In this document: positions 17,931 through 27,423 of the stretch, piece by piece
How positions within the stretch are numbered: position 1 is the first letter of the stretch
Layout: every line of letters begins with the position of its first letter
From: an uncultured Thermoguttaceae bacterium
GTDB lineage: Bacteria; Planctomycetota; Planctomycetia; Pirellulales; Thermoguttaceae
Direction: 5' to 3'
Assembly (NCBI GenBank): GCA_938042245.1
Contig: CALIRO010000020.1
Span: 1-64,000, forward strand
DNA length: 64,000 bases
Notes under the pieces: generated by a model
What the model saw: only the letters and a program-made list of their open reading frames with translations
Databases searched by the model: none
Told to the model about the DNA's origin: nothing
Program-made: the position numbers and the translations under genes

Positions 17931-18626
17931 TCAACTGGGGGCAGATCCATGCGGTTGGCTGGGCAAAATGCGGACCCGTCGGCCTTCCACCCGCACCCGG
18001 CCTGCCGCAATCAGACGAATCACCTCCGGATAGAGCTGGCACTCCTCCGCAAACACCCGGGCAGCTAAGGTTTCCGGGGTATCGTCGTCCAGGACCGGCA
18101 CAGCCCGCTGGGCAATGACCGGCCCGTGATCGTACTGATTATCCACAAAATGCACGGTGCAGCCGCTGATTTTGGCCCCATAGGCCAGCACCGCCTCATG
18201 CACATGCCGGCCGTAAAAGCCCTTGCCGCAAAAGGCAGGTATCAATGCTGGATGGATGTTTACAACCCGAAGCTCGAAATCCGGCGGTATGGTCAGTTGC
18301 TTCAAAAAGCCGCCCAAAACCACTAGGTCCACCGCCGCCTGCCGACACTCCTGGAAAATCGCCTCGCTAAAGGCTTCCTGGTTGGGGAACTGTTTGCGCT
18401 GGATGACTCGAAGAGGGATGCCCGCCTGCTGAGCATACTGGATGCCGCCGGCGGCCGGGTTGCTAGAAATGACCAGCACAATCTCAATCCCTTCCAGAAG
18501 GCCCGCTGCTTTTTTCTGAATCAGGTTCCGAAGCGTAGTACCGCCGCCGGAGATTAACACGGCAATCCGAAACGGCCGGTTCGACCCACTGCTGGTAGGG
18601 TATTCTTCTGGTTTGGTGTCGCTCAT
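17931..18626 (-). CDS. purN: phosphoribosylglycinamide formyltransferase
   Basis: PurN transfers the formyl group of 10-formyltetrahydrofolate to GAR, the third step of purine synthesis. Seen in the 231 residues are the phosphate-binding SGGGTTLRNLI, the catalytic Asn and His in VNIHPALIPAF, and the catalytic Asp in QYDHGPVI. An N-terminal extension of about 15 polar residues precedes the first strand. AAGGGAG lies before the ATG at 18626, and upstream codons to 18812 do not resemble the family. It leads a probable two-gene transcript with a GT2 glycosyltransferase. Confidence 0.94.
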   Translation of the reverse strand: MSDTKPEEYPTSSGSNRPFRIAVLISGGGTTLRNLIQKKAAGLLEGIEIVLVISSNPAAGGIQYAQQAGIPLRVIQRKQFPNQEAFSEAIFQECRQAAVDLVVLGGFLKQLTIPPDFELRVVNIHPALIPAFCGKGFYGRHVHEAVLAYGAKISGCTVHFVDNQYDHGPVIAQRAVPVLDDDTPETLAARVFAEECQLYPEVIRLIAAGRVRVEGRRVRILPSQPHGSAPS

Positions 18627-18916
18627 GGATTTACTCCCTTGTTGTTTTCGTTCACCTATAGGACGCCATAGGAGATGGTCAGATTTTCCTTGAGGCAAGC
18701 AAACGAGGAAAAATTCCTGCTCCCCCCAAGGAGCCCCAAACGCCGGTCCATCGGCTTTCTGGTTGCCCTGCCCGGTTACCCTCCAATGCGAACCCTTGGG
18801 GATCGCGGACATCCCTTCTGGTCAGGCTGACTGGCTATTCATCGATTAGGAAACCTATCGATTTTCTACCATATTTTGGATAAACTGAAAACCTAGCTAG
18901 TTCCTTCATGAGCTTC

Positions 18917-19078
18917 GTAATACTTCAGCCGAATGAAGAAGCTGCCCGGGTGATCCGAGGAAAGCCTTTGGGTGTTCCTGCCACACAAGCAGCAGTCCAA
19001 AACAAATCCACTCCCACAAAAAACGGGACTGCTGCTTTTGCAGGAATGTCTGGGTAAAGCATTCGGCTGAAGTGTTAG
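18917..19078. repeat. dispersed inverted-repeat element, copy A
   Basis: Bounded by GTAATACTTCAGCCGAATG (18917-18935) and CATTCGGCTGAAGTGTTAG (19060-19078), which are inverted repeats of each other over most of 19 bases. Inside are two opposed hairpin units, one read on each strand. It lies between purN and the divergent glycoside hydrolase gene. Confidence 0.75.
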
Positions 19079-19162
19079 TGATTTTTGAACTTCCTGGCAG
19101 CATTTCGCTTTGCCTGGGAGAACAGTCTCCTTGGTCCTCTGGCTGGAGGGAAGGAGAGTCCC

Positions 19163-21052
19163 ATGAAAATGAGGATCCAAATAAGCCGAAGGTATTTCTT
19201 TCCTCTGGGGGCAGTGGGGGTCGTCGGGTTCCTGTTTGCCACCGAGACGGTTGCCGAACTGCTTGCCCGAGATGGGTATGCCCAGGTGGGGCCGGAGACG
19301 ACGGCAGCATCGGTGCAGATCACCGGGCCGCTCATGCAATGGCATCGGGTAACGCTCACCTTCCAAGGCCCGGAAACCAGCGAAACCGCCCAGCCAAACC
19401 CGTTTCGAGATTATCGGCTTCAGGTGGAGTTTCGGTGCGACGGGCGGCGGTATGTGGTACCGGGTTTTTATGCGGCCGACGGCAATGCCGCCCACACTGG
19501 GGCCGATCGGGGCCGGTGTTGGCGAGTGCACTTCTGTCCGGATCAGCCAGGACTTTGGCACTATCGGGTATCCTTCCGCACTGGGCCGGATGTGGCCATA
19601 CAGGAGGATCCGGCAGCCGGTCGGCCCATCGCCTTCGACGCCCTGGAAGGCAGCTTCCAGGTAGCGCCAACCGATAAGAAACCGCCCGATTTCCGCGCCA
19701 AAGGTCGCCTGGAGTATGTAGGCCAGCATTATCTACGGTTTGCCGGCACGGGAGAGTTTTTCATCAAAGGCGGCACAGATAGCCCGGAAAACTTCTTGGC
19801 CTATGCGGACTTTGACGGAACCTATCGCATCCCCAAAGGCAAAGCAAAACGAGCGCCCGGCGAAGCGACCGCCTCCACCGACGGCCTCCATCGGTACCAG
19901 CCCCATCTGCGAGATTGGCGCCCGGGCGATCCCACCTGGCGGGATGGCCGAGGCAAAGGCATCATCGGCGCCCTGAACTACTTGGCCTCCCAAGGCGTCA
20001 ATAGCGTGTATTTCCTTACCATGAACGTCGAAGGCGACGGCCAGGACGTTTGGCCCTGGATCCGTCCGACCCAGCCGGACCGCTTCGACTGTAGCAAACT
20101 GGACCAATGGGAAATCGTCTTCTACCACATGGACCAGTTGGGCATCCTGCTGCATATAGTAACCCAGGAACAGGAAAACGATCAACTGCTCGATGGTGGG
20201 GAACTGGGTCCGCTCCGAAAACTATATTACCGAGAACTGATCGCCCGGTTTTCCCATCATCTGGGCCTGGTCTGGAACCTCGGCGAAGAAAACACCAACA
20301 CCGACACCCAACGCCGACAGTTTGCTCAGTACATCCACCAGCTCGATCCCTACAAGCATCCGATTGTGGTGCATACATTTCCGGGCCAATATGAAAAAGT
20401 ATATCAGCCGCTTTTAGGATTCCCCCATTTTCACGGTGCGTCGCTCCAGATGGGCAAAATGCGGCAAACCTATGCGGAGACGCTCCGGTGGGTCGAGCGT
20501 TCGGCTCAGGCAGGCCGAAAATGGATCGTCTGTTTGGATGAAATTGGCCCGGCTGATGTGGGCGTAAAACCGGACGTGGATGATCCGGAGCACGAGGAGG
20601 TCCGGCGATACGCCCTCTGGGCAAACCTGATGGCGGGCGGCGCCGGCTGCGAATGGTACTTCGGCTACAAATACCCGCACAACGATCTGACCTGTGAAGA
20701 CTTCCGGAGCCGACAGCGACTCTGGCAGCAGACCCGAATAGCCCGAGAGTTTTTCGAGCGGTTGCCGTTGGACAAGATGCGCCCGGCGCCGAAGCTAGTC
20801 CGGTCCCAGGCTGCTTGGTGTTTTGCCGAGCCCGGTCAGATTTATGTGGTCTATCTGCCCGAAGGAGGCTCCGCAGAATTGGAGCTCGAACCGGGCCGAT
20901 ATACGGTTGGTTGGTACAATCCCCGGCAAGGCGGACCGCTCCAAGCAGGCGCCATCCGCACCGTCAAAGGCCCCGGTTTCCACCCGCTGGGCCAGCCGCC
21001 CTCCGACCCTCGGCAAGACTGGGCCGTCCTAGTCCAGAAAGAGAAAAATTAG
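19163..21052 (+). CDS. Tat-exported DUF5060/apiosidase-like glycoside hydrolase
   Basis: The 629-residue product begins with a probable twin-arginine signal: ISRRYFFPL followed by a hydrophobic run to about residue 35. Residues about 45-160 form a beta-sandwich with WHRVTLTFQGPETSE and FRDYRLQVEF, like the DUF5060 domain placed before the catalytic barrel in this group. The remainder looks like a TIM barrel: FFIKGGTDSPENFLAY, NSVYFLTMN, LVWNLGEENT (a likely acid/base Glu) and WIVCLDEIGPADVG (a likely nucleophile Glu). Known relatives degrade plant-type polysaccharides, but the substrate here is unknown. AAGGAGAG precedes the ATG at 19163. A repeat element lies directly upstream. Confidence 0.82.
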   Translation: MKMRIQISRRYFFPLGAVGVVGFLFATETVAELLARDGYAQVGPETTAASVQITGPLMQWHRVTLTFQGPETSETAQPNPFRDYRLQVEFRCDGRRYVVPGFYAADGNAAHTGADRGRCWRVHFCPDQPGLWHYRVSFRTGPDVAIQEDPAAGRPIAFDALEGSFQVAPTDKKPPDFRAKGRLEYVGQHYLRFAGTGEFFIKGGTDSPENFLAYADFDGTYRIPKGKAKRAPGEATASTDGLHRYQPHLRDWRPGDPTWRDGRGKGIIGALNYLASQGVNSVYFLTMNVEGDGQDVWPWIRPTQPDRFDCSKLDQWEIVFYHMDQLGILLHIVTQEQENDQLLDGGELGPLRKLYYRELIARFSHHLGLVWNLGEENTNTDTQRRQFAQYIHQLDPYKHPIVVHTFPGQYEKVYQPLLGFPHFHGASLQMGKMRQTYAETLRWVERSAQAGRKWIVCLDEIGPADVGVKPDVDDPEHEEVRRYALWANLMAGGAGCEWYFGYKYPHNDLTCEDFRSRQRLWQQTRIAREFFERLPLDKMRPAPKLVRSQAAWCFAEPGQIYVVYLPEGGSAELELEPGRYTVGWYNPRQGGPLQAGAIRTVKGPGFHPLGQPPSDPRQDWAVLVQKEKN

Positions 21053-21181
21053 AGACTCTAACGCCACCGAAAAACATTGAAATGCTCCTCTCCTAGAAAT
21101 CTTCGGAGACGGCGCCGTTGTCAGGGACAGGCAATCCCCACGCAGCTACGGAGATCCCGGAAGAAAGCAGATCACCAGAAA

Positions 21182-21201
21182 GCCCTCAGGGGCCTGAGGG
21201 C
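21182..21201 (-). terminator. hairpin between convergent genes, weak terminator
   Basis: GCCCTCAGGGGCCTGAGGGC forms an 8-9 bp stem between the ends of two convergent genes. Read on the minus strand it is followed by TTTCT, so it may stop transcription of the small membrane-protein gene at 21263-21553. Confidence 0.4.
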
Positions 21202-21262
21202 AATAACCAGGGGGCGCCATGAAAGGTCATTCTGCTAGAGGCTCGAAAAGGTCAAGGGGACT

Positions 21263-21553
21263 TCATCCGAATCGACGGCCAGCAAACCAGCCGACTCCAA
21301 AACCCAGCAAGGTTCCGCCCAGGCTTACCCCGCCCTGAAGCAGTGCCTGACCAGCAAACCAATTGACAAGCTGGCCAAACACCACCGCTGTACTTACCAA
21401 GGTGATCAAGGCCATCAAAATCACGGCCACGGTCAGCCGGTCGATCCGCCGTTGGAGTGCTTCTAGCAAAGCCGGTTGCTCCCCTGCTTCTGGGGCTGCA
21501 CCTGAGGATTGGTGCGAGGGTTCCTCCGAGACTGCAGGACGTAATTCCGCCAT
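21263..21553 (-). CDS. small membrane protein, unknown function
   Basis: A 96-residue protein with a Ser/Glu-rich N-terminus (about 1-25), a short amphipathic helix (LLEALQRRIDRLTV), a membrane helix (about 37-60, AVILMALITLVSTAVVFGQLV) and a glycine-rich second hydrophobic stretch ending GFGVGWFAGRRFG. GGAGGGAGG immediately upstream strongly supports the ATG at 21553. No family was recognised. Confidence 0.68.
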   Translation of the reverse strand: MAELRPAVSEEPSHQSSGAAPEAGEQPALLEALQRRIDRLTVAVILMALITLVSTAVVFGQLVNWFAGQALLQGGVSLGGTLLGFGVGWFAGRRFG

Positions 21554-21806
21554 CGCCTTCCTCCCTCCAAAACGTAGGTGCCGGAGCCGAACAGTAACTC
21601 GGCTCCTCCCAAACCGTAAACAAAGACCACCACCGAACCTTCCCTTCCGGTGGTGGCAAAGGAGCAAGCTGCTGTTGCTTTTATCCGGCAGAAATCGAGC
21701 CGCTTCGGCCCTTGCCGCTGGGAATAACCTTACCTACCCGCCAGCCTAGGCAGCCCAAAACCGCCAGCGGCCAGGAGCAACGGTTAACCCAAACAAGCCC
21801 AAGGAC

Positions 21807-23147
21807 TTACCGGAGACCTTTCAACAGGGCTTCGGCCTCTTGGCGTTTGGAGAAAGGCCGTTTGGTTTGCAGGGCTTGTTTGAGCAGCTCTTTAGCACGG
21901 TCGGTTTGGCCCCGATCGACCATTACTCGAGCGATGTAAAAGGCCGTATCCGGGCTGAGCTGACCACTGGCGGCTGCCCGACCAAGAGCCTGGTCTGCCT
22001 CGTTGAGCCGACCCAACCGATATAACACCCAGCCATAGGTGGACCATGCTTCGGCCACATTGCCGAAGGCCTGCACCCCGATCTGAGCCACTTCGAAGGC
22101 TTTGCGTTTTTTGGCCTCTTCATCTTGCTCAGCAAGGGCCAAGGCCCAGTTGTTCAAGGCAGCGAAGTTGCTAGGGGATTGCAGATGGGCCGACTCAAAA
22201 TAACTCTCCGCTGCTTTGTAATCCTTCATGAAATAGGCCACCAGACCAGCCAACATCTTGGCCTGAAAGGAATCAGGGTCCAGTTTGAGGGCAATTTCCA
22301 CTTGGGATTTAGCCTGATCGTATTGTTCGGTGTCGAAGGCCCATTGGGCGGCGGCTAGGCGCGTCTGGACGTTTTTGGGTTCGGCGGTCAAGGCCGCCAC
22401 CATCATCTTGGCCGCCTGCTCCCGCTGACCAGCCGCCTCATAGAACTGGGCCATGGTCGCTTCCGGCGTGAGCACTTGGTCGTTGGCCTTTTTGGCAGCC
22501 CGCAATTTTTCCATCGCCTCGTCAGTTTTATTCTGTTGGAATAAGGCTCGGGCAAGCCGGTGCAAGGCATTCACATTATCCGGATCTTCTTTAAGCCAGG
22601 TTTCCAGATATTTTTGAGCGGTGGGCCAATCTTCGGCATTCTCCGCCAACCCAGCCATACCAGAACACATCCGCTGCAAAATTAACTTCTTCCGCCGGGC
22701 GGTGCCTTTGAAATCCTTCAGCAATTGCTCTGCTTGGCTATAGAGGAACTTGGCAGCCGTAATTCGCCCACCACGAAACTCCAGATCCGCCAGAATCACA
22801 AAGGCCTCCGGATCGTTGGGCGATTCCTTCAGAGCAGACTCCAACGAACGAATCGCCTGATCCAATTGACCCACCGAGGCAAACAGTTGCGCCATGATCA
22901 CATCCGCCGGCGGCAAATCCGCATGTTTCTTGCATGCAGCCACCAGCAACGCCCTGGCCCCATCGATATCGCCGTTGCGAAACCGTACCACTGCATCCTG
23001 CACTTCCTGGATCTGCTGAAGCGGCTCAACTACCGGCGGAACTTCGCCTACCGGTACCGGCTCCGCCCAAACGACCGACGCTGCCCAGCAAATCAACCCC
23101 ACTCCCATCAGCCCCATCCAGGACCAAGCTCCAGAAACCGGTTTCAT
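21807..23147 (-). CDS. secreted or lipid-free periplasmic TPR-repeat protein
   Basis: The 446-residue product has an N-terminal signal peptide (MKPVSGAWSWMGLMGVGLICWAASVVWA, with cleavage likely near AEP). It then consists almost entirely of tetratricopeptide repeats: recurring patterns of A..L...P.....A.. can be followed from about residue 50 to the end, for example LDQAIRSLESALKESPNDPEAF and YDQAKSQVEIALKLDPDSFQA. Such proteins scaffold complexes; no enzymatic domain is present. GGAGGGAG precedes the ATG at 23147. It is followed by a non-coding stretch and has no obvious operon partner. Confidence 0.87.
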   Translation of the reverse strand: MKPVSGAWSWMGLMGVGLICWAASVVWAEPVPVGEVPPVVEPLQQIQEVQDAVVRFRNGDIDGARALLVAACKKHADLPPADVIMAQLFASVGQLDQAIRSLESALKESPNDPEAFVILADLEFRGGRITAAKFLYSQAEQLLKDFKGTARRKKLILQRMCSGMAGLAENAEDWPTAQKYLETWLKEDPDNVNALHRLARALFQQNKTDEAMEKLRAAKKANDQVLTPEATMAQFYEAAGQREQAAKMMVAALTAEPKNVQTRLAAAQWAFDTEQYDQAKSQVEIALKLDPDSFQAKMLAGLVAYFMKDYKAAESYFESAHLQSPSNFAALNNWALALAEQDEEAKKRKAFEVAQIGVQAFGNVAEAWSTYGWVLYRLGRLNEADQALGRAAASGQLSPDTAFYIARVMVDRGQTDRAKELLKQALQTKRPFSKRQEAEALLKGLR

Positions 23148-24124
23148 AAATCCACTCCCTCCAAAAAAGAACATGTAAAGGACATCCTACCGAAGCTCGT
23201 CTTTTGAATCCCAATAAATTAGTTCCGGGGGACTACCATTTATTGTAGTAAAATTTTAACTCCTACTATATATGGTGGGTACCCCTTTCCTTTAGACCAC
23301 GCCCTCTAGTACCCCACGAAAACCGCCTTCCTTAATTCTCCCAATTATACCACCTGGGAAGGATTCTGAATGGGCTGGTAGGTTGGTTTTTGGAAAAGGA
23401 TGGCCCCACCTTTTCGGGTAAGAAAACAAAACCCCTCTTATTTGGAACGCTCTAACAACTAAGAAGTCAAAAGATGCTCTTTAGGATAATGGTCCGTGAT
23501 GAAAAAGGTCCAAGTGCTTAAAATGGCAACCCATTGCAAGAGAAGGAGAGGGGATAATAGCCAATTATTAATCCAAGGCCTGGGCCTCGTGCGTTTTTCT
23601 TAGGGATCAAGAGGCCATCAAAAACCTTAGTGCTTAAATGACGGCAGGTTAGAAAAAAATTGTCGTTGGAGGTTTTTGGCAGCAGAGAGAGGGAAGAGGA
23701 GGTTCAAAATATTACAAAGTAAATTGCTAAAATAAACAATTTTTGGGCTGCCCAATCGGCTTCCCCCTAAAGCTCTCCTTGCCCCACCCCTTTCGGTCTT
23801 CCATCTAGGCGGCAAACTATCCGAAGGACTGGTCCTTTCCATAAATGCCCTTCTTTCAGCGGGCCAGTCTTACTGTACAAAAGTGCCACACTCCTGCGAG
23901 GCGGCAAATGGACCCACTCCTTGCTTCGCATAGAAAAGATAAGCTCCTGTGGGAGAAAATCCGGGGGGTTGGTCTTTTCTGGCCAAACTGGGTCGGGCCC
24001 AGTGGATTTTCCCGAAGGGCCTAGATATGATAGAAACGATTTTTCCAGGACGTCGGGTTTGCAAGGCCAAGGAACGTGGGCGCAGACTGTTAGGTAGTTT
24101 CGAGTCTGTGGAAGGAGATCGGCT
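23148..24124. other. long AT-rich intergenic region
   Basis: Nearly 1 kb without a supported gene between two divergent genes for exported proteins. The part 23200-23750 is clearly richer in A/T than the flanks and contains runs of T and A. No repeat-family copy, RNA motif or frame with family resemblance was found. Confidence 0.35.
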
Positions 24125-24649
24125 ATGAGAGACTTCTGGCGCGCATTGGGTTGGGCTGGCATGTTGACGGCAATGAGTTGGCTGGCTTGGGTGGACAGAA
24201 CGTTTCTTTACGCGGAAGAAGCTTCCGCGGAAAAAAAGCCTTCCCACGTGCAATCCGCTGCCAAAGCAAAGGAACCTAAGAGTCCTTACCGCCGGTTGCC
24301 TCCCTACTATGGACAGGTGGTAACCCCGGAACAACGGAAACAAATTTATGCCATTCAAGATGAATACGGGCCGAAGATCGATGCCCTCCGTAAACAATTG
24401 GAGGCTCTGATCGCCGAACGGGACGAAAAGATCGCCGCCCTGCTTACCGAGGTGCAGCGGAAGGAAGTGGCTCGCCTTCAGGAAGAAGCCAAGGCAAAAC
24501 GAGCACCCAAAGAAAAAGCTGCCCCACCGGGTGAAACGAAACCTTCGGGCGCTGCCGAAAAGGCGGAAGCCAAACCAACCGAAGCCACTCCGCCCCCTTC
24601 CGTTCAACCAAGCCCACCCCAAGGGCCGGAACCCAAACCCCAATCCTAA
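24125..24649 (+). CDS. small secreted coiled-coil protein, Spy/CpxP-like
   Basis: A 174-residue protein with a signal peptide (about 1-30, ending near FLYAEE). The core, about 60-115, contains YYGQVVTPEQRKQIYAIQDEY and a long charged helix (IDALRKQLEALIAERDEKIAALL), which resembles the LTxxQ-type helical proteins Spy and CpxP in layout, with TPEQ in place of LTxxQ. The C-terminal third is a Pro/Ala/Lys/Glu-rich tail of low complexity. AAGGAG precedes the ATG. Similar short proteins occur in planctomycetes; a periplasmic chaperone-like role is only a guess. Confidence 0.72.
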   Translation: MRDFWRALGWAGMLTAMSWLAWVDRTFLYAEEASAEKKPSHVQSAAKAKEPKSPYRRLPPYYGQVVTPEQRKQIYAIQDEYGPKIDALRKQLEALIAERDEKIAALLTEVQRKEVARLQEEAKAKRAPKEKAAPPGETKPSGAAEKAEAKPTEATPPPSVQPSPPQGPEPKPQS

Positions 24650-25068
24650 TTCCCACTAACCCCCCGGAATATCTGAGCAAATCCACAAGAACTGGGCCAG
24701 AAGAAAAACCCCAATCTTAATCCCCTTACCCTTCCGAAACCCGAAGGGCATTAGCTGAAGCCTTCTTTAGGATAAGCCCCCGCTGGACATTGGGTAACAG
24801 ACCGGAGGCAAACCCCCGGGGCAACCCAAAGGGCGTGAAGGATTTTTTTTCTTTTTGGTCTTCCTTAGCGGGGTTGCCCACTGGGGCCCCTGGGCGGATG
24901 GCCTTTGCCGATTTCCCACCAACCGATTGTCGAATGGCTTCCCTTTGACGGAGGATCCGGTTATAGGGCTGCCCTTTGCCTCCGCCTGGCCTCTCTCCAT
25001 GTCCAGTGTCCATCTATATCTATATGTACCTTCTCCCTCCAGAAACCTTGGGAGGAAAGGAGTGGTTT
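24650..25068. other. intergenic
   Basis: No gene, repeat-family copy or clear promoter was recognised between the two same-strand genes for exported proteins. Confidence 0.3.
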
Positions 25069-27198
25069 ATGAAAAATCTTCGTCCCATCGGATACTGTTT
25101 TTGGCGTTGGTCGTTTGGAGGTCTGGTGGCCTTGTTGGGGAGTTTATTGGGGTTGACAGCGTTTCTAGGGGCATGGGCGGCAGAGGCTGGCCAGAAGCAC
25201 AGCGCTTCGGGTCCTGAGAGGCCGATTACCCCCTTGCCGGCAGAGTCGGCCCAAAAGGATTTTCGTGTTGCGCCCAATTGGGCGGCCATTCAGGAGGTGG
25301 AAAGCGGCCGGTCTGAGGTGGCCCGGTCCGATTGGTGGGGCTTTGACGCGCAGGATGCCACCCAGGCTTTGCAAGCCGCTCTCCGCTCCAAGGCCAAAAA
25401 GGTTATTGTGCCGAAAATGCCCAGCCCGTGGATTGTGGATAAAATCGAGCTGGTGGGCAGTAAAGAAATCTTCTTTGAGCCGGGCGTGGAGGTGGTGGCC
25501 AAGCGGGGCGCTTTCCGCGGCAAAACCGATAGCCTGCTAACCGCCTGGAATCAAAGCCAGTTGAAACTCATTGGGCCAGGGGCCACGTTGCGCATGTGGC
25601 GGGCCGACTACGATCAGCCCCCTTATGAACATGCTGAGTGGCGGCATGTGCTTAGGTTGCAAGGTTGCTCCGACGTACTGGTCGAAGGTCTTACCTTAGC
25701 CGAAAGCGGCGGCGACGGCATCTATCTAGGCGCTGGCCGAGGCGGCGAGCCGAACCGAAACATCACCATCCGCAACGTGGTTTGCCTGAACAATTATCGT
25801 CAAGGCATCAGTGTCATTACGGCCGAAAACCTTTTGCTGGAAAACGTCGTTCTGCGGGGCACCCGAGGCACACCGCCGCAGGCAGGCATCGATTTTGAAC
25901 CGAACCGGCGCCAAGAACTGCTGACCAATTGTATCCTGCGGAACTGTCTTTTTGAAGACAACGCCAGTTTCGCCATTATCCTTTCTTTAGGCGCCTTGGA
26001 CGCCACGAGCCGACCGATTTCTATTCGCCTGGAAAAATGCACCACCCGTGGAACCAACGCCGGCTCATTGCTGATTTACAATCGGAACGGGTCGGAAGAG
26101 GCGGTACGTGGCCAGGTGGAAGTGGTGGGTTGCCGGTTTGAGGACACAGGCCGCGCACAGATCGTCATTCAAAATCCGGTTGGCGGCCTGCAGGTGCGGT
26201 TTTCTGGGTGTCGGCTGGCCGATCCAGCACCAGAACCAAAACCACCCGCCCCGATTCTGTTCCGTTCCCGCAGCGGCGATGACCAAGATGTTGGGCAGGT
26301 CCGGTTCGAGGATTTTGTGATTGTCGATCCGACAGGCCGAATGCCGATCGGGTTTGCCAACGCCGCCGGAGTATGCCTGAAGCAAATCCAAGGAGAAATC
26401 CTTGTTCAAAAAGGCCCCCAGACCATCCGGTACGATCTGGGGCCGGAGTGGCTCCAGCGGCATTTTCCCTGCGATCCGATCCGTCAATTGCCGCTAGTAC
26501 CTCTGGACCGGCTGCGGGTGGTGGAGAATAAGCTGACGGCCGGCGGGCTTCATCCCCTGCCGCTGCATCGGCTCCGAGGCCAGGCCCGGTATCTACTTTT
26601 CGCCCAACAAAACGACTTGGTTCAATTCGAGATAGCCTACCAACAAGTGGGCCGATATGAAGGAAAACCTCTGACGGTAGAAGTGCTTGGGCCGGACGGC
26701 CAGCAGATTCAGCGTGTCCGATTGCCTTTCCAAAAGACCACCCCGGTAGATTTTCGGGCGCCGGCGACTGGGATATACCAGATTGTTGGCCAGCCAGGGG
26801 CGAATACGCTTCGGCTGGTTCGGAGCAGCCATCCGGCGGCCATCGCCGGCCAGCGAGGCCTGATCCATCTTTTAGGCACGACAGGGGTATATTACTTTTG
26901 GGTTCCGGCCCAGAGGGCGGTGGGCATTTCGGTGGCTGGAGAGGGAGATAAAGAAAAGTTCAGTGTGGAACTAAGGGATTCGGCGGATCAGCTCCTCTGG
27001 CAGCAGCACAATGCCGATAGCCCCCGCTCCATCCTTCTTGAACCGGCCCCGCAGGATCGGGTGGTCCAACTCCGGCTTCTCCGTCCCCAGCAAGGCACGC
27101 TAGAAGACGTGTACCTGCAGTTTCGGGGGATTGCTCCGCTGGTCAGCTTTCAGCCGGAGTTTCTGCTAACTGGAGAGTTCGCTCCTACCCAAAAATAA
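25069..27198 (+). CDS. secreted right-handed beta-helix (pectate-lyase-fold) protein
   Basis: The 709-residue product starts with a signal peptide (about 1-42, with a hydrophobic core LVALLGSLLGLTAFLGAWA). Residues about 85-400 show the parallel beta-helix pattern: FDAQDATQALQAALRSKAKKVIVPK, then KNIT-like rungs such as NRNITIRNVVCLNNYRQGISV and LLLENVVLRGTRGTPPQAGIDFEPN, as in polysaccharide lyases and glycoside hydrolases of that fold. The C-terminal half is beta-rich and may bind carbohydrate. AGGAAAGGAG precedes the ATG at 25069. Catalytic residues cannot be assigned, so the enzyme class is open. Confidence 0.82.
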   Translation: MKNLRPIGYCFWRWSFGGLVALLGSLLGLTAFLGAWAAEAGQKHSASGPERPITPLPAESAQKDFRVAPNWAAIQEVESGRSEVARSDWWGFDAQDATQALQAALRSKAKKVIVPKMPSPWIVDKIELVGSKEIFFEPGVEVVAKRGAFRGKTDSLLTAWNQSQLKLIGPGATLRMWRADYDQPPYEHAEWRHVLRLQGCSDVLVEGLTLAESGGDGIYLGAGRGGEPNRNITIRNVVCLNNYRQGISVITAENLLLENVVLRGTRGTPPQAGIDFEPNRRQELLTNCILRNCLFEDNASFAIILSLGALDATSRPISIRLEKCTTRGTNAGSLLIYNRNGSEEAVRGQVEVVGCRFEDTGRAQIVIQNPVGGLQVRFSGCRLADPAPEPKPPAPILFRSRSGDDQDVGQVRFEDFVIVDPTGRMPIGFANAAGVCLKQIQGEILVQKGPQTIRYDLGPEWLQRHFPCDPIRQLPLVPLDRLRVVENKLTAGGLHPLPLHRLRGQARYLLFAQQNDLVQFEIAYQQVGRYEGKPLTVEVLGPDGQQIQRVRLPFQKTTPVDFRAPATGIYQIVGQPGANTLRLVRSSHPAAIAGQRGLIHLLGTTGVYYFWVPAQRAVGISVAGEGDKEKFSVELRDSADQLLWQQHNADSPRSILLEPAPQDRVVQLRLLRPQQGTLEDVYLQFRGIAPLVSFQPEFLLTGEFAPTQK

Positions 27199-27216
27199 AC
27201 CTGCCCTCCTAGCTCA

Positions 27217-27251
27217 GCCATGTCAGGCAACTGAAGCCATGTCAGGCAACT
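27217..27251. repeat. short tandem duplication
   Basis: GCCATGTCAGGCAACT occurs at 27217-27232 and again at 27236-27251 with a 19-base period, just after the beta-helix gene. It is a small local duplication. Confidence 0.6.
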
Positions 27252-27423
27252 CGGGATTAGCCGAAAAGACCATGATGCTCGTTCCTGCGAAAGCGGCCAT
27301 CAAGGAAAAACCTCCTGCCAGAGAGGTTCCGAGACCGGCCAGAGGAACGGCTTGGTAGGCCCTGGCTTGGCGTTTGGGGAACACCGGGGGCGTTCTGTAC
27401 GTGGAGAGACGGCCGGAGGATTA

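Noticed and set aside
23767..24643. Two overlapping minus-strand open frames upstream of and over the Spy/CpxP-like gene
   Set aside because: Composition is unlike neighbouring proteins, there is no ribosome-binding site, and one is antisense to the gene at 24125.
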